64,000 nt of DNA, taken from assembly GCF_022539505.1 (NCBI RefSeq), contig NC_061509.1, positions 207,042,254 through 207,106,253 of the forward strand, read 5' to 3'. Position numbers and translations under genes: made by a program. The DNA comes from Lolium rigidum (Eukaryota > Streptophyta > Magnoliopsida > Poales > Poaceae). A model generated the notes under the pieces. That model was not told the DNA's origin. It made no database searches and saw only the letters and a program-made list of their open reading frames with translations. Below, one piece after another: positions 33,075 through 45,139 of this stretch. The number at the start of each line of letters is the position of its first letter. The stretch's first letter is position 1.

Positions 33075-33095
33075 GGGGATGCCCAAGGCATCCCC
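33075..33095 (+). other. perfect 9-bp hairpin with CAA loop (element E)
   Basis: GGGGATGCC, loop CAA, GGCATCCCC. The left arm is part of the repeated polypurine-like motif AAGCTTGGGGATGCC, also at 33011-33025 and, mutated, directly before the 3' LTR. The same hairpin is kept in element D at 55860-55880. Confidence 0.8.
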
Positions 33096-34967
33096 TTCTT
33101 CATCGACAACATTATCAGGTTCCTCCCCTGAAACTATATTTTTATTCCATCACATCTTATGTGCTTTGCTTGGAGCATCGGTTTGTTTTTGTTTTTATTT
33201 TGTTTGAATAAAATGGATCCTAGCATTCATTGTGTGGGAGAGAGACACGCTCCGCTGTTGCATATGGACAAATATGTCCTTAGGCCTTACTCATAGTATT
33301 CATGGCGAAGGTTGAATCTTCTTCGTTAAATTGTTATATGGTAGGAATTGGGAAATGCTACATGTAGTAATTCTAAAATGTCTTGAATAATTTGATACTT
33401 GGCAATTGTTGTGCTCATGTTTAAGCTCTTGCATCATATACTTTGCACCCATTAATTAAGAAACACCTAGAGCTTGCTAAATTTGGTTTGCATATTTGGT
33501 CTCTCTAAAGTCTAGATAATTTCTAGTATTGAGTTTTGAACAACAAGGAAGACGGTGTAGAGTCTTATAATGTTTACAATATGTCTTTTATGTGAGTTTT
33601 GCTGCACCGGTTCATCCTTATGTTTGTTTCAAATAACCTTGCTAGCCTAAACCTTGTATCGAGAGGGAATACTTCTCATGCATCCAAAATCCTTGAGCCA
33701 ACCACTATGCCATTTGTGTCCACCATACCTACCTACTACATGGTATTTCTCCGCCATTCCAAAGTAAATTACTTGAGTGCTACCTTTAAAATTTCCATTC
33801 TTTACCTTTGCAATATATAGCTCATGGGACAAATAGCCTTAAAAACTATTGTGGTGAAGAATATGTACTTATGTGTCTTATTTCTTAATAAGTTGCTTGT
33901 TGAGCGATAACCATGTTCCTGGGGACGCCATCAACTACTCTTTGTTGAATATCATGTGAGTTGCTATGCATGTCCGTCTTGTCTGAAGTAAGGGAGATTT
34001 ACCACTTATTGGTTAGAGCATGCATATTGTTAGAGAAGAACATTGGGCCGCTAACTAAAGCCATGGATCATGGTGGAAGTTTCAGTTTTGGACATATATC
34101 CTCAATCTCATATGAGAATATTAATTGTTGCTAAATGCTTATGCATTAAAGAGGAGTCCATTATATGTTGTCTATGTTGTCCCGGTATGGATGTCTAAGT
34201 TGAGAATAATCAAAAGCGAGAAATCCAAAATGCGAGCTTTCTCCTTAGACCTTTGTACAGGCGGCATAGAGGTACCCCTTTGTGACACTTGGTTAAAACA
34301 TGTGTATTGCGATAATCCGGTAGTCCAAGCTAATTAGGACAAGGTGCGGGCACTATTAGTATACTATGCATGAGGCTTGCAACTTGTAAGATATAATTTA
34401 CATGATACATATGCTTTATTACTACCGTTGACAAAATTGTTTCTTGTTTTCAAAATAAAAGCTCTAGCACAAATATAGCAATCGATGCTTTCCTCTTTGA
34501 AGGACCTTTCTTTTACTTTTATGTTGAGTCAGTTCACCTATCTCTCTCCACCTCAAGAAGCAAACACTTGTGTGAACTGTGCATTGATTCCTGCATACTT
34601 GCATATTGCACTTATTATATTACTTTACATTGACAATTATCCATGAGATATACATGTTTTAAGTTGAAAGCAACCGCTGAAACTTAATCTTCTTTTGTGT
34701 TGCTTCAATACCTTTACTTTGATTTATTGCTTTATGAGTTAACTCTTATGCAAGACTTATTGATACTTGTCTTGAAGTGCTATTCATGAAAAGTCTTTGC
34801 TTTATGATTCAGCTTGTTTACTCATGTCATTACCATTGTTTTGATCGCTGCATTCATTACATATGCTTACAATAGTATGATCAAGGTTATGATGGCATGT
34901 CACTCCAGAAATTATCTTTGTTATCGTTTACCTGCTCGGGACGAGCAGGAACTAAGCTTGGCGATGC

Positions 34968-36562
34968 TGATACGTCTCCGACGTATCGATCATTTCTTAT
35001 GTTCCATGCCACATTATTGATGATATCTACATGTTTTATACACATTATATGTCGTATTTATGCATTTTCCGGCACTAACCTATTAACGAGATGCCGAAGA
35101 GCCAGTTGTTGTTTTCTCGCTGTTTTTGGTTTCGAAATCCTACAAAGGAAATATTCTCGGAATTGGACGAAATCAACGCGCAGGGTCCTATTTTTGCACG
35201 AAGCTTCCAGAAGACCGAGGGGGAAAGGAAGTGGGGCCATGAGGCGCCGACACAACAGGGCGGCGCGGCCCAGGTCCTGGCCGCGCGGCCCTGCCGTGTG
35301 GGGCCCTCGTGTGGCCCCCCGCGTTGCCCTTCCGCCTACTTAAAGCCTTCGTCGCGAAACCCCCAGTACCGAGACCCACGATACGGAAAACCTTCCAGAG
35401 ACGCCGCCGCCGCCAATCCCATCTCGGGGATTCCGGAGATCGCCTCCGGCACCCCGCCGGAGAGGGGAATCATCTCCCGGAGGACTCTTCACCGCCATGG
35501 TCGCCTCCGGAGTGATGAGTGAGTAGTTCACCCCTGGACTATGGGTCCATAGCAGTAGCTAGATGGTTGTCTTCTCATCATGTGCTTCATTGTCGGATCT
35601 TGTGAGCTGCCTAACATGATCAAGATCATCTATCTGTAATTCTATATGTTGTGTTTGTCGGGATCCGATGGATAGAGAATACTATGTTATGTTGATTATC
35701 AATCTATTACCTATGTGTTGTTTATGATCTTGCATGCTCTCCGTTATTAGTAGAGGCTCTGGCCAAGTTTTTAGTCTTAACTCCAAGAGGGAGCATTTAT
35801 GCTCGATAGTGGGTTCATGCCTCCATTAAATCTGGGACAGTGATGAGAAAGTTCTAAGGTTGTGGATGTGTTGTTGCCGGTAGGGATAAAACATTGATGC
35901 TATGTCCGAGGATGTAGTTATTGATTACATTACGCACCATACTTAATGCAATTGTCCGTTGTTTTGCAACTTAATACTGGAAGGGGTTCGGATGATAACT
36001 CTGAAGGTGGACTTTTTAGGCATAGATGCATGCTCGGATAGCGGTCTATGTACTTTGTCGTAATGCCCAATTAAATCTCACAATACTCATCATATCATGT
36101 ATGTGCATTGTTATGCTCTCTTTATTTGTCAATTGCCCGACTGTAATTTGTTCACCCAACATGCTATTTATCTTATGGGAGAGACACCTCTAGTGAACTG
36201 TGGACCCCGGTCCATTCTTTTACATCAAATACAATCTATCGCAATACTTGTTCTATTGTTTTCTTGCAAACAATCATCATCCACACTATACATCTAATCC
36301 TTTGTTACAGCAAGCCGGTGAGATTGACAACCTCACTGTTTCGTTGGGGCAAAGTACTTTGGTTGTGTTGTGCAGGTTCCACGTTGGCGCCGGAATCCCT
36401 GGTGTTGCACCGCACTACATCTCGCCGCCATCAACCTTCAACGTGCTTCTTGGCTCCTACTCGGTTCGATAAACCTTCGTTTCTTACCGAGGGAAAACTT
36501 GCCGCTGTACGCATCACACCTTCCTCTTGGGGTTCCCAACGGACGCGTGTCGTATGCGTATC
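34968..36562 (+). repeat. 3' LTR of element E
   Basis: It starts TGATACGTCTCCGACGTATC and ends about CGTATGCGTATC. It aligns along its length with both D LTRs (52680-54276 and 57756-59352). The final A of the usual TATCA end is G here, so the border is accurate to one or two bases. Confidence 0.8.
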
Positions 36563-36881
36563 GGGCGCGCCCCACCCCTTGGCCGCGCCGCCCGGCGTGT
36601 GGGGCCCCCACGGCTCGCCTCCGACTCTCCTTCGGTGTTCGGGGTCTTCCGGGAAAAATAAGATGTTTGGCGTTGATTTCGTCCAATTCCGAGAATATTG
36701 CCCGAACAGCCTTTCCGGAACCAAAACAGCAGTAAAACGAGAGCCGGCATTTCGGCATCTTGTTAATAGGTTAGTTCCGGAAAATGCATAAAAACATTAT
36801 AAAGTGCAAGCAAAACATGTAAGTATTGTCATAAAACAAGCATGGAACATCAGAAATTATAGGTACGTTGGAGACGTATCA
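36563..36881 (-). mobile_element. LTR fragment F, minus orientation
   Basis: Read on the minus strand from 36881 it starts TGATACGTCTCCAACGTACC. It is inserted in the integrase of element B (B resumes at 36882) and is cut at 36562 by element E. Related to, but distinct from, the C, D and E LTRs. Confidence 0.7.
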
Positions 36882-37944
36882 GTACTCCAAAGCGAAAAAC
36901 AATGCTTTTCACGAACTTGATTGCCGACACTCCGTCTGGTGAATTTATCGGCTTTGCTTCTATCCACTTGGTGAATTTGTCAACAGCGACGAGCATATAC
37001 TCGTATCCTCCTGGCGAGGCCTTGTGTAGTTTTCCCACCATATCGAGACCCCATTGAGCGAAGGGCCAAGACAATGGTATTGGCATCAACTCTGCTGCCG
37101 GAGAGTGAGGTTTCGCGGCAAATCTCTAACACGTGTCGCAAGTTCGCACTATCTCCTTCGCATCCTCGATTTCTGTCAACCAATAAAATCCTGCTCTGAA
37201 AACCTTGGCCGCGATAGCTCGACTGCTTGCATGATGACCACATATTCCTTCGTGTACGTCCTTCAGAATTATCCTTCCTTCTTCGGGTGTGACGCACCTT
37301 TGTAACACCCCCGAAATACTTCGCTTGTACAACTCCCCTTTGACCACAGTAAAGGCTTTAGATCGTCTAATAACTCGCCTTGCTTCAGCTGGGTCGTCGG
37401 GCATTTCTTTCCTTAGGATGTATGATATGTACGCTTGCATCCATGGAATCTGCACCATCATTATTAGGTCTTGTTCCTCTTCTTCTTCTAGTGCTTCTTT
37501 TGGAGCCCTCGAGGGTTTCTCATCCTTCTCCTTCTTCTTTGGTTTCTTCGGCTTGGTAGATCTCTCTGCTATCTCCTCCCAAAACACGCCTGGTGGAATC
37601 GCGAGACACTGCGACCCAATGTTTGCGAGAACATCGGCTTCATCATTACTTAGCCTGCTGATGTGATTTACCTCGCATCCATCAAACAGCTTCTCCAGCT
37701 CGTTATACACTTCCTTGTATGCTATCATAATTTTATTGACTGCATCACATTGATTCATGACCTGCTGAGCCACCAATTGTGAGTCGCCAAAGATTTTTAG
37801 TCGGGTTGCTCCACAAGCCTTCGCCATCTTCATCCCATGTATAAGAGCTTCATATTCTGCCTCATTGTTAGACGCGTTTGGAAACGTCATCCGTAAGACG
37901 TACTTTAATTTGTCGCCTTCAGGTGATATTAGTATCACGCCAGC
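36882..37944 (-). pseudogene. Gypsy B RNase H end and integrase, truncated
   Basis: From 37938 downwards it reads NNEAEYEALIHG, GDSQLVAQQV, a Lys/Glu linker, the zinc domain (HEGICGHHASSR, CDTC) and the integrase core start (WGLDMVGK, KWIEAKPIN, FVKSIVFRFGV). A break near 37126 follows CDTC. The core ends at the junction with LTR fragment F, before the second catalytic Asp. Confidence 0.85.
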
Positions 37945-37969
37945 TCCAGCTCCCTCTAATTTGTCGCCT

Positions 37970-39274
37970 TCAGGTGATATTAGTAGCTTCTGGATTGTTT
38001 AGTATATTGGATAAAGGCGCCTCATTGACCACTATTATCGGATGCGCCGAAAAATAGTGCCGCAGTTTTCTTGCGGTTGTAAACACTCCATATGCTAGCT
38101 TCTGGTACTGCGGGTACCGGTGTTTTGAAGGCGATAATACTTCACTGATGAAATATACTGGCCTCTGTACTCCATGGAGTTTTCCTTCTTCCTCTCTTTT
38201 GACAACGAGGGCTGTGCTGACCACCTGAGGCGTGGCTGCAATGTATAGCAAAATGGGTTCTTTCTCCTTGGGCGCCACCAAGATTGGTGGTGTCGAGATT
38301 GTGCGCTTGAGATCTTCGAAAGCTCTATCTGCCTCTTCATTCCATTGAAATTTCTCTCCTTGTTTAATCAAGGCGTAGAACGGCAACGCCTTTTCTCCCA
38401 GCCTGGCGACGAATCTACTTAAAGCTGCAACTCGCCCTGTTAATTGTTGTACTTCTTTTAACTTTGTTGGCTTCCTCATTGTTACAATAGCTTGAATTTT
38501 TTCTGGATTAGCCTCGATTCCTCTTGCTGAGACTAGGAACCCGAGAAGTTCTCCTGCAGGGACGCCGAAAGAACACTTCGTCGGATTCAGTTTGAGGCAA
38601 AACTTGTCAAGGTTGTCGAAAGTTTCCTTTAGACCCTCGATCAAAGTTGTCCCCTTTTTTGATGTTATGATGACATCGTCAATGTATACTTGTACGTTTT
38701 TCCCAATCTGTGTTGCCAAGCACTTCTGCATCATCCGCTCATATGTTGCTCCCGCGTTTTTCAAACCAAAAGGTATTGTTTTGTAGCAAAACACGCCATA
38801 GGGTGTTATGAACGATGTCTTGACTTCATCATCTTCTTTCAATCTGATCTGGTTATAACCAGAATATGCGTCCAGGAAGGAAAGACGTTCACATCCTGTC
38901 GTGGAGTCGATGATTTGATCGATCCTTGGGAGGGGAAAGTGATCCTTTGGACAATGTTTATTGAGACACGTAAAGTCGACACACATGCGAAGGATTTTCG
39001 TGTTTTTCTTCGGGACCAGAACTGGGTTAGCTACCCATGTGGCCTCTGTATGTAGCTCTTTGATAAAACCAGCTTCTCTGAGTCGATCTATCTCTGACAG
39101 CATGGCTTTGCGGTTTGGTTCCGAAAAACGCCGCAAAGGTTGTTTCATTGGTCTCGCTAATGGATCCAAGTTTAGGTGGTGCTCGGCAAGTTCCCTGGGT
39201 ACTCCTGGCATGTCAGCTGGACAACATGCGAAGATTTTCCAGTGCTCACGGAGGAACTCGACGAGCACGCTTTC
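37970..39274 (-). pseudogene. Gypsy B reverse transcriptase
   Basis: The frame is open from after a TAG (39275-39277) through RT: CVDFTCLNKH, FLDAYSGYNQI, YIDDVIITS and LTGRVAAL, ending LNNPEAT followed by a foreign short tail. Compared with A, about 60-70 codons between NNPEAT and LEGAGAG, including the MNFDGSK RNase H start, are deleted. A 25-base stretch is repeated at 37910-37934 and 37960-37984 around the junction. Confidence 0.85.
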
Positions 39275-40014
39275 CTATGCGAGGTCCATGTATGTTGCAA
39301 TGGACGTCGTTTTCTTTGGATCTGTCGGGTGAATCTGTACCTCCTTGGAATCTTTCGTAGTGTTAAAGGTTGGCTCCCTGAGAGACCTTCCTACATCTGG
39401 CAACACATCATAATCAGTTGTGAGCCTTGACGCCATATATTCTGCTTGCATCCCGAAAGTTTCTGACAGTCGATGAAAATCCTTGCCGCATTTATCAGCT
39501 AATGCAAAACTTCCTTTGACTGTGATTGGTCCCTTAGGTCCTGGTAACCTCCATAACAAGTATGTGTAGTGTGGTACCGCCATAAACCTGGCATATGCTG
39601 GTCGTCCCAGTAAAGCGTGATATTGCGACGGGAAATCCATGACTTCGAACTCCATCCTTTCGATTCTGTAATTTTCTGGGGTTCCAAACTGAACGTCGAG
39701 ATTGATCTTTCCCAGCGGATAACTTGGCTTCTCTGGCGTGATTCCATGGAAACGTGTGTCAGTTGGTTTTAAGTTTGCCAAAGATATATTCATCTTCCTT
39801 AGTGTATCTCGCATACATAAGGTTTAGACTCGCTGCCTCCATCTATGAATACTCGAGATACGTCGAATCCTGCGATCACCGCTGGTAAGATAAGTGCCGA
39901 CTGCCCTGGTCGAGGAACTTGCTGCGGGTGATCCGCAATGGTGAAGCCAATGTCCTGTCCCGACCAATTTAGGTACTCAATCGTTGGTGGAGGCATCTTC
40001 TCTGCCATGAACAC
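39275..40014 (-). pseudogene. Gypsy B protease region
   Basis: It reads MFMAEKMPPPTIEYLNWSGQ, DVSRVFIDGGS (protease site), then the long conserved stretch to SIATYMDLA and TAG. A frameshift directly after the protease site (near 39814-39830) separates two frames. Upstream, a TGA at about 40023 separates it from gag; in element A that codon is CGA. Confidence 0.8.
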
Positions 40015-40017
40015 TTG

Positions 40018-40456
40018 TCATGAGATTACTTTCCGAGCCCTATTGGACGGCCTAGCTTTCTGAATCATCGAGACCGCTCCGTTAGAGTTAGGATCAACAT
40101 ATGGAGGTGGGTGTGGTGCTGCCGCTATTCTGAGCTGGTGCCGATTTTCGTCCGTAATTGCGGGAGGAGGTGGCAAGTGAATCTCACTCCTGGGCCCTTG
40201 GGGGTTTCTATTTGTTGCTTGAGCATTGGCTAGCCCTGCGACCCTCAAATTGCTTGAAAATTTTGACAGTCCTTCTGCAGATGTCCTGACTGCCTCTTCC
40301 CATTATTGTCGAGATAGAAATGCATCTGACATGGCCCGTTCATCATATCCTCGGGCGATACAAAAGATCTATGAAACCTTGGTCCACTATTTTGCCTGTT
40401 ATTCCGAGAATCGTCTCTATTGTCGCCTCGCTGCTCGCTACTCCTTTGATAATCAT
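40018..40456 (-). pseudogene. Gypsy B gag, 3' part
   Basis: Nucleocapsid end of gag: QMHFYLDNNG-like, QKDC and PPPPAITDEN. It is cut at 40456 by element C and continues at 46558. Confidence 0.75.
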
Positions 40457-41867
40457 TGATGTCTACGGGTGCTTCTATTCTTGTAGACAGTGTTGGGCCT
40501 CCAAGAGAAGAGGTTTGTAGAACAGCAGCAAGTTTCCCTTAAGTGGATCACCCAAGGTTTATCGATCTCAGGGAGGAAGAGGTCAAAGATATCCCTCTCA
40601 AGCAACCCTGCAATCACGATACAAGAAGTCTCTTGTGTCCCCAACACACCTAATACACTTGTCAGATGTATAGGTGCACTAGTTCGGCGAAGAGATAGTG
40701 AGATGCAAGTAATATGGATGAGTATGAGTGGTAATAGCAATCTGAATAAAATATGGCAGCGAGTAAACATGCAACAAAACAGTAAACAAACGGAGATTCG
40801 ATGCTTGGAAGCAAGGCCTAGGGATCCCGCTTTCACTAGTGGACACTCTTAACAATGATCACATAATAGGACTACTCTACACCCTCTTGTTGGATGATGA
40901 AAACCACTAATTGTGTAGGATTACACGAACCCTCAATGCCGGAGTTAACAAGCTCCACAATATTCAATGTTCATATTTAAATAACCTTAGAGTGCAAGAT
41001 AGATCAACACAATCACACCAAGAACTAACATAGCATGCACACTGTCACCATCACACTATGAAGGAGGCATAGATCACATCAATACTATCATAGCAATAGT
41101 TAACTTCATAATCTACAAGAGATCACAATCATAGCCTACGCCAAGTACTACACGATGCACACACTGTCACCATTACACCGTGCAGGAGGAATAAACTACT
41201 TTAATAACATCACTAGAGTAGCACATAGATGATATTCAACTAGATCACATAAAGAGAGAGGTGAACCACATAGCTACAGCGGAGCCCTCAGCCTCGGGGG
41301 TGAACTCCCTCCTCATCATGGAGACAGCGATGGCGGTGGAGACGGCGGTGGAGATGACTCCGGGGGCAATTCCCCGTCCCGGCAGGGTGCCGGAACAGAG
41401 ACTTCGCCCCCGAATTGGAGTTTCGCGATGGCGGCGGCTCTGGATGGTTTTCTCTGGTTTCGTCGAACGTGGTCGAGGTTTTAGGTCAGGGACGACTAAA
41501 TAGGCGAAGAGGCGGAGTCGGAGGGGCCACGGGGTGCCCACACACTAGGGGGCACGGGCCCCCTTGGCCGCGCCAGGGTAGTGTCTGGTGGGCCTGTGGC
41601 CCCCCCTCGCGCCTCTCGGGTGTTCTGGAAGCTTCACGTGATCCTAAGATGCTGGGCGTTGATTTCGTCCGATTCCGAGAATATTTCCTTACTAGGATTT
41701 CTGAAACCAAAAACAGCAGAAAACAACAACTGGCCCTTCGGCATCTCGTCAATAGGTTAGTTCCGGAAAACGCATAAATATGACATAAAGTATGTATAAA
41801 ACATGTAGATATCATCAATAATGTGGCATGGAACATAAGAAATTATCGATACGTCGGAGACGTATCA
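40457..41867 (-). repeat. 3' LTR of element C
   Basis: 1411 bp, pairing with 45140-46552. On the plus strand it starts TGATGTCTACGGG and ends GGAGACGTATCA. It differs from the other LTR at a number of single bases and small indels, for example around 41390-41410 against 46070-46090. Confidence 0.92.
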
Positions 41868-42522
41868 GCATCCCCAAGCTTAGTTTCTGCTCGTCCCGAG
41901 CAGGTAAACGATAACAAAGATAATTTTTGGAGTGACATGCCATCATAATCTTGATCATACTATTGTAAGCATATGTAATGAATGCAGCGATCAAAACAAT
42001 GGTAAATGACATGAGTAAACAAATGAATCATAAAGCAAAGACTTTTCATGAATAGTACTTTCAAGACAAGCATCAATAAGTCTTGCATAAGAGTTAACTC
42101 ATAAAGCAATAAATCGAAGTAAAGGTATTGAAGCAACACAAAGGAAGATTTGAAGTTTCAGCGGTTGCTTTCAACTTATAACATGTATATCTCATGGATA
42201 TTGTCAATGTAAAGTAATATAACAAGTGCAATATGCAAGTATGTAGGAATCAATGCACAGTTCACACAAGTGTTTGCTTCTTGAGATGGAGAGAGATAGG
42301 TGAACTGACTCAACATAAAAGGTAAAAGAATGGCCCTTCGCAGAGGGAAGCATTGATTTCTATATTTGTGCTAGAGCTTTGGTTTTGAAAACATAAAGAG
42401 AGCATAAAAGTAAAATTTTGAGAGGTGTTTGTTGTTTTCAACGAATGGTAGTGGGCACTCTAACCCCCTTGCCAGACAAACCTTCAAAGAGCGGCTCCCA
42501 TGAATTATTTTTATTTTTGGGT

Positions 42523-42610
42523 GGCACTCCTTCCAACCTTTCTTTCACAAACCATGGCTAACCGAATCCTCGGGTGCCTCGCCAACAATCTCATACCATG
42601 AAGGAGTGCC
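42523..42610 (-). other. hairpin unit 1 of a tandem pair (element C)
   Basis: Closed by a perfect 10-bp stem: GGCACTCCTT at 42523-42532 and AAGGAGTGCC at 42601-42610. Inside is a smaller pair around CCGA/TCGG and the shared text CCATGGCTAACCGAATCC. It probably acts as RNA on the minus strand. Confidence 0.75.
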
Positions 42611-42634
42611 TTTTTATTTTAGTTTTATTATGAT

Positions 42635-42723
42635 GACACTCCTCCCTACCTTTGCTTTCTCAAGCCATGGCTAACCGAATCCTTCGGGTGCCGTCCAACA
42701 ATCACATACCATGGAGGAGTGTC
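42635..42723 (-). other. hairpin unit 2 of a tandem pair (element C)
   Basis: Closed by a perfect 11-bp stem: GACACTCCTCC at 42635-42645 and GGAGGAGTGTC at 42713-42723. The interior matches unit 1 and has CCGAA, loop TCC, TTCGG. Relative to unit 1, two stem pairs changed on both sides (G-C to A-T and T-A to C-G). Confidence 0.75.
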
Positions 42724-44307
42724 TATTTAGGTTAATTAATTTGGGACTCGGAATCCCATTGCCAGCTCTTTTTGCAAAATTATTGGATAAGCGGATGAAG
42801 CCACTAGTCCATTTGTGAAAGTTGCCCAACAAGAATGAAAGATAAACACCACATACTTCCTCATGAGCTATAAAACATTGACACAAATCAGAGGTGATAA
42901 ATTTTGAATTATTTAAAGGTAGCACTCAAGCAATTTACTTTGGAATGGCGGAGAAATACCATGTAGTAGGTAGGTATGGTGGACACAAATGGCATAGTGG
43001 TTGGCTCAAGGATTTTGGATGCATGAGAAGTATTCCCTCTCGATACAAGGCTTAGGCTAGCAAGGTTATTTGAAACAAACACAAGGATGAACCGGTGCAG
43101 CAAAACTCACATAAAATACATATTGTAAACATTATAAGACTCTACACCGTCTTCCTTGTTGTTCAAACTCTTTACTAGAAATTATCTAGACCTTAGAGAG
43201 ACCAATTATGCAAACCAAATTTTAGCAAGCTCTATGTAGTTCTTCATTAATGGGTGCAAAGTATATGATGCAAGAGCTTAAACATGAGCACAACAATTGC
43301 CAAGTATCAAATTATCCAAGACATTTTGTCAATTACCACATGTAGCATTTCCCGTTTCCAACCATATAACAATTAACGAAGCAGTTCAACCTTCGCCATG
43401 AACATTAAAAACTAAGAACACATGTGTTCATATGAACCAGCGGAGCGTGTCTCTCTTCCACACAAGCATTTATTCAAACAAAAACAAAAACAAAAACAAA
43501 CAGACGCTCCAAGTAAAGTACATAAGATGTGACCGAATAAAAATATAGTTTCAAGAGAAGAAACCTGATAATTTGTCGATGAAGAAGGGGATTCCTTGGG
43601 CATCCCCAAGCTTAGATGCTTGAGTCTTCTTAAAATATCCAGGGATGAACCACGGGGGCATCCCCAAGTTTAGACTCTTCACTCTTCTTGATCATAGTAT
43701 ATCATCCTCCTCTCTTGACCCTTGAAAACTTCCTCCACACCAAACTCAAAACAAACTCATTAGAGGGTTAGTGCATAACCAAAAATTCACATGTTCAGAG
43801 GTGACACAATCATTCTTAACACTTCTGGACATTGCTCAAAGCTACTGGAAGGTAATAGAACAAAGAAATCCATCCAACACAGCAAAAGAGGCAATGCGAA
43901 ATAAAAGGCAGAATCTGTCAAAACAGAACAGTCCGTAAAGACGAATTTTATTGAGGCACCAGACTTGCTCAGATGAAAATGCCCAAATTGAATGAAAGTT
44001 GCGTACATATCTGAGGATCACTCACGTAAATTGGCATAATTTTCTGAGTTGCCTACAGAGAATTAGGCCCAGATTCGTGACAGCAAGAAATCTGTTTCTG
44101 CGCAGTAATCCAAATCTAGTATTCACTTTACTATCAAAGACTTTACTTGGCACAACAATGCGATAAAAATAAGATAAGGAGAGGTTGCTACAGTAGTAAC
44201 AACTTCCAAGACACAAATATAAAACAAGGTTACTGTAGCAAAATAAACACATGGGTTATCTCCCAAGAAGTTCTTTCTTTATAGCCATTAAGATGGGCTC
44301 AGCAGTT

Positions 44308-44974
44308 TTAATGATGCACTCGCAAGAAATAGTATTTGAAGCAAAAGAGAGCATCAAGAAGCAAATTCAAAACACATTTAAGTCTAACATGCTTCCTATG
44401 CATAGGAATCTTGTAAATAAACAAATTCATGAAGCATAATGCAACAAGCATAGAAAGATTAAACAAGTGCAGCTTCAAGATTTTCAGCAAAAAGAGAGGT
44501 GTTTTAGTAACATGAAAATTTCTACAACCATATTTTCCTCTCTCATAATAATATCCAGTAGCATCATGAGCAAACTCAATAATATAACTATCAAATGAAA
44601 CATTCTTATCATGAGTCTCATGCATAAAATTATTACTACTCCCAACATAAGCATAGTCATTCTTATTAATTGTAGTGGGAGCAAATTCAACAAAGTGGCT
44701 ATCATCAAATATAGGAGGCATATTATAATCATAATTAAACTTTCTCCTCAATACCCGGAGGGCTAAAGAGATCATTCTCATCAAAACCGACCTCCCCAAG
44801 CTTAGAATTTTCCATAGCATTAGCAACAATAGTGTTCAAAGCATTCATATTAATAACATTCCCATTAGCATGCATATAAAGTTCCATGGGTTTTTTAATT
44901 CTCTCTTCAAACACATCATGTCCTAATTCAAGATAAAGTTCATAAAGATCTCTCATATTTTTGTTGTTTTCCAT
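44308..44974 (-). pseudogene. element C gag-like internal protein, frameshifted
   Basis: It starts MENNKNMRDLYELYLELGHD at 44974, runs to GIEEKV near 44740, and continues in another frame as KFNYDYNMPPIFDDSHFVEF to about 44390. A single frameshift near 44745-44760 separates them. I recognise no enzyme; comparable frames occur in Triticeae non-autonomous Gypsy-type elements. It is unlike the modules in D and E. Confidence 0.6.
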
Positions 44975-45111
44975 TATGCCTAACTAGTGTAAACAAGAAA
45001 CAAAAAGATGCAATTGCAGGATCTAAAGGAAATAGCTTCGAACACACACACACAACGGTGCCAGAAAAGTACTTTACCTGGGACCGGAGTATGAGTGCCT
45101 TTTACCTTTCC

Positions 45112-45131
45112 TCCCCGGCAACGGCGCCATA
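45112..45131 (-). other. primer-binding site of element C
   Basis: Minus strand TGGCGCCGTTGCCGGGGA, eight bases inside the 5' LTR. It complements the 3' end of plant tRNA-Asp (…CCCCGGCAACGGCGCCA). The same site is in element D at 54288. Confidence 0.8.
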
Positions 45132-45139
45132 AAAGTGCT

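Larger units (their letters stand above)
31806..36562 (+). mobile_element. non-autonomous Gypsy-type element E (5' end in gap)
   Basis: It has a short coding module, a non-coding internal region of about 2.5 kb, a polypurine tract (34951-34967, with one G-to-C change) and a 3' LTR (34968-36562). There is no protease, RT, RNase H or integrase. From about 32345 to its 3' LTR it is highly similar to element D (55140-59352). It sits inside LTR fragment F. Confidence 0.8.

Noticed and set aside
35058..36791. Open frames of 60-175 codons inside LTRs (also 41245-41836, 45944-46521, 52382-53245, 57787-59470)
   Set aside because: They recur wherever the LTR recurs, in both orientations, with different breaks; LTR sequence, not genes.
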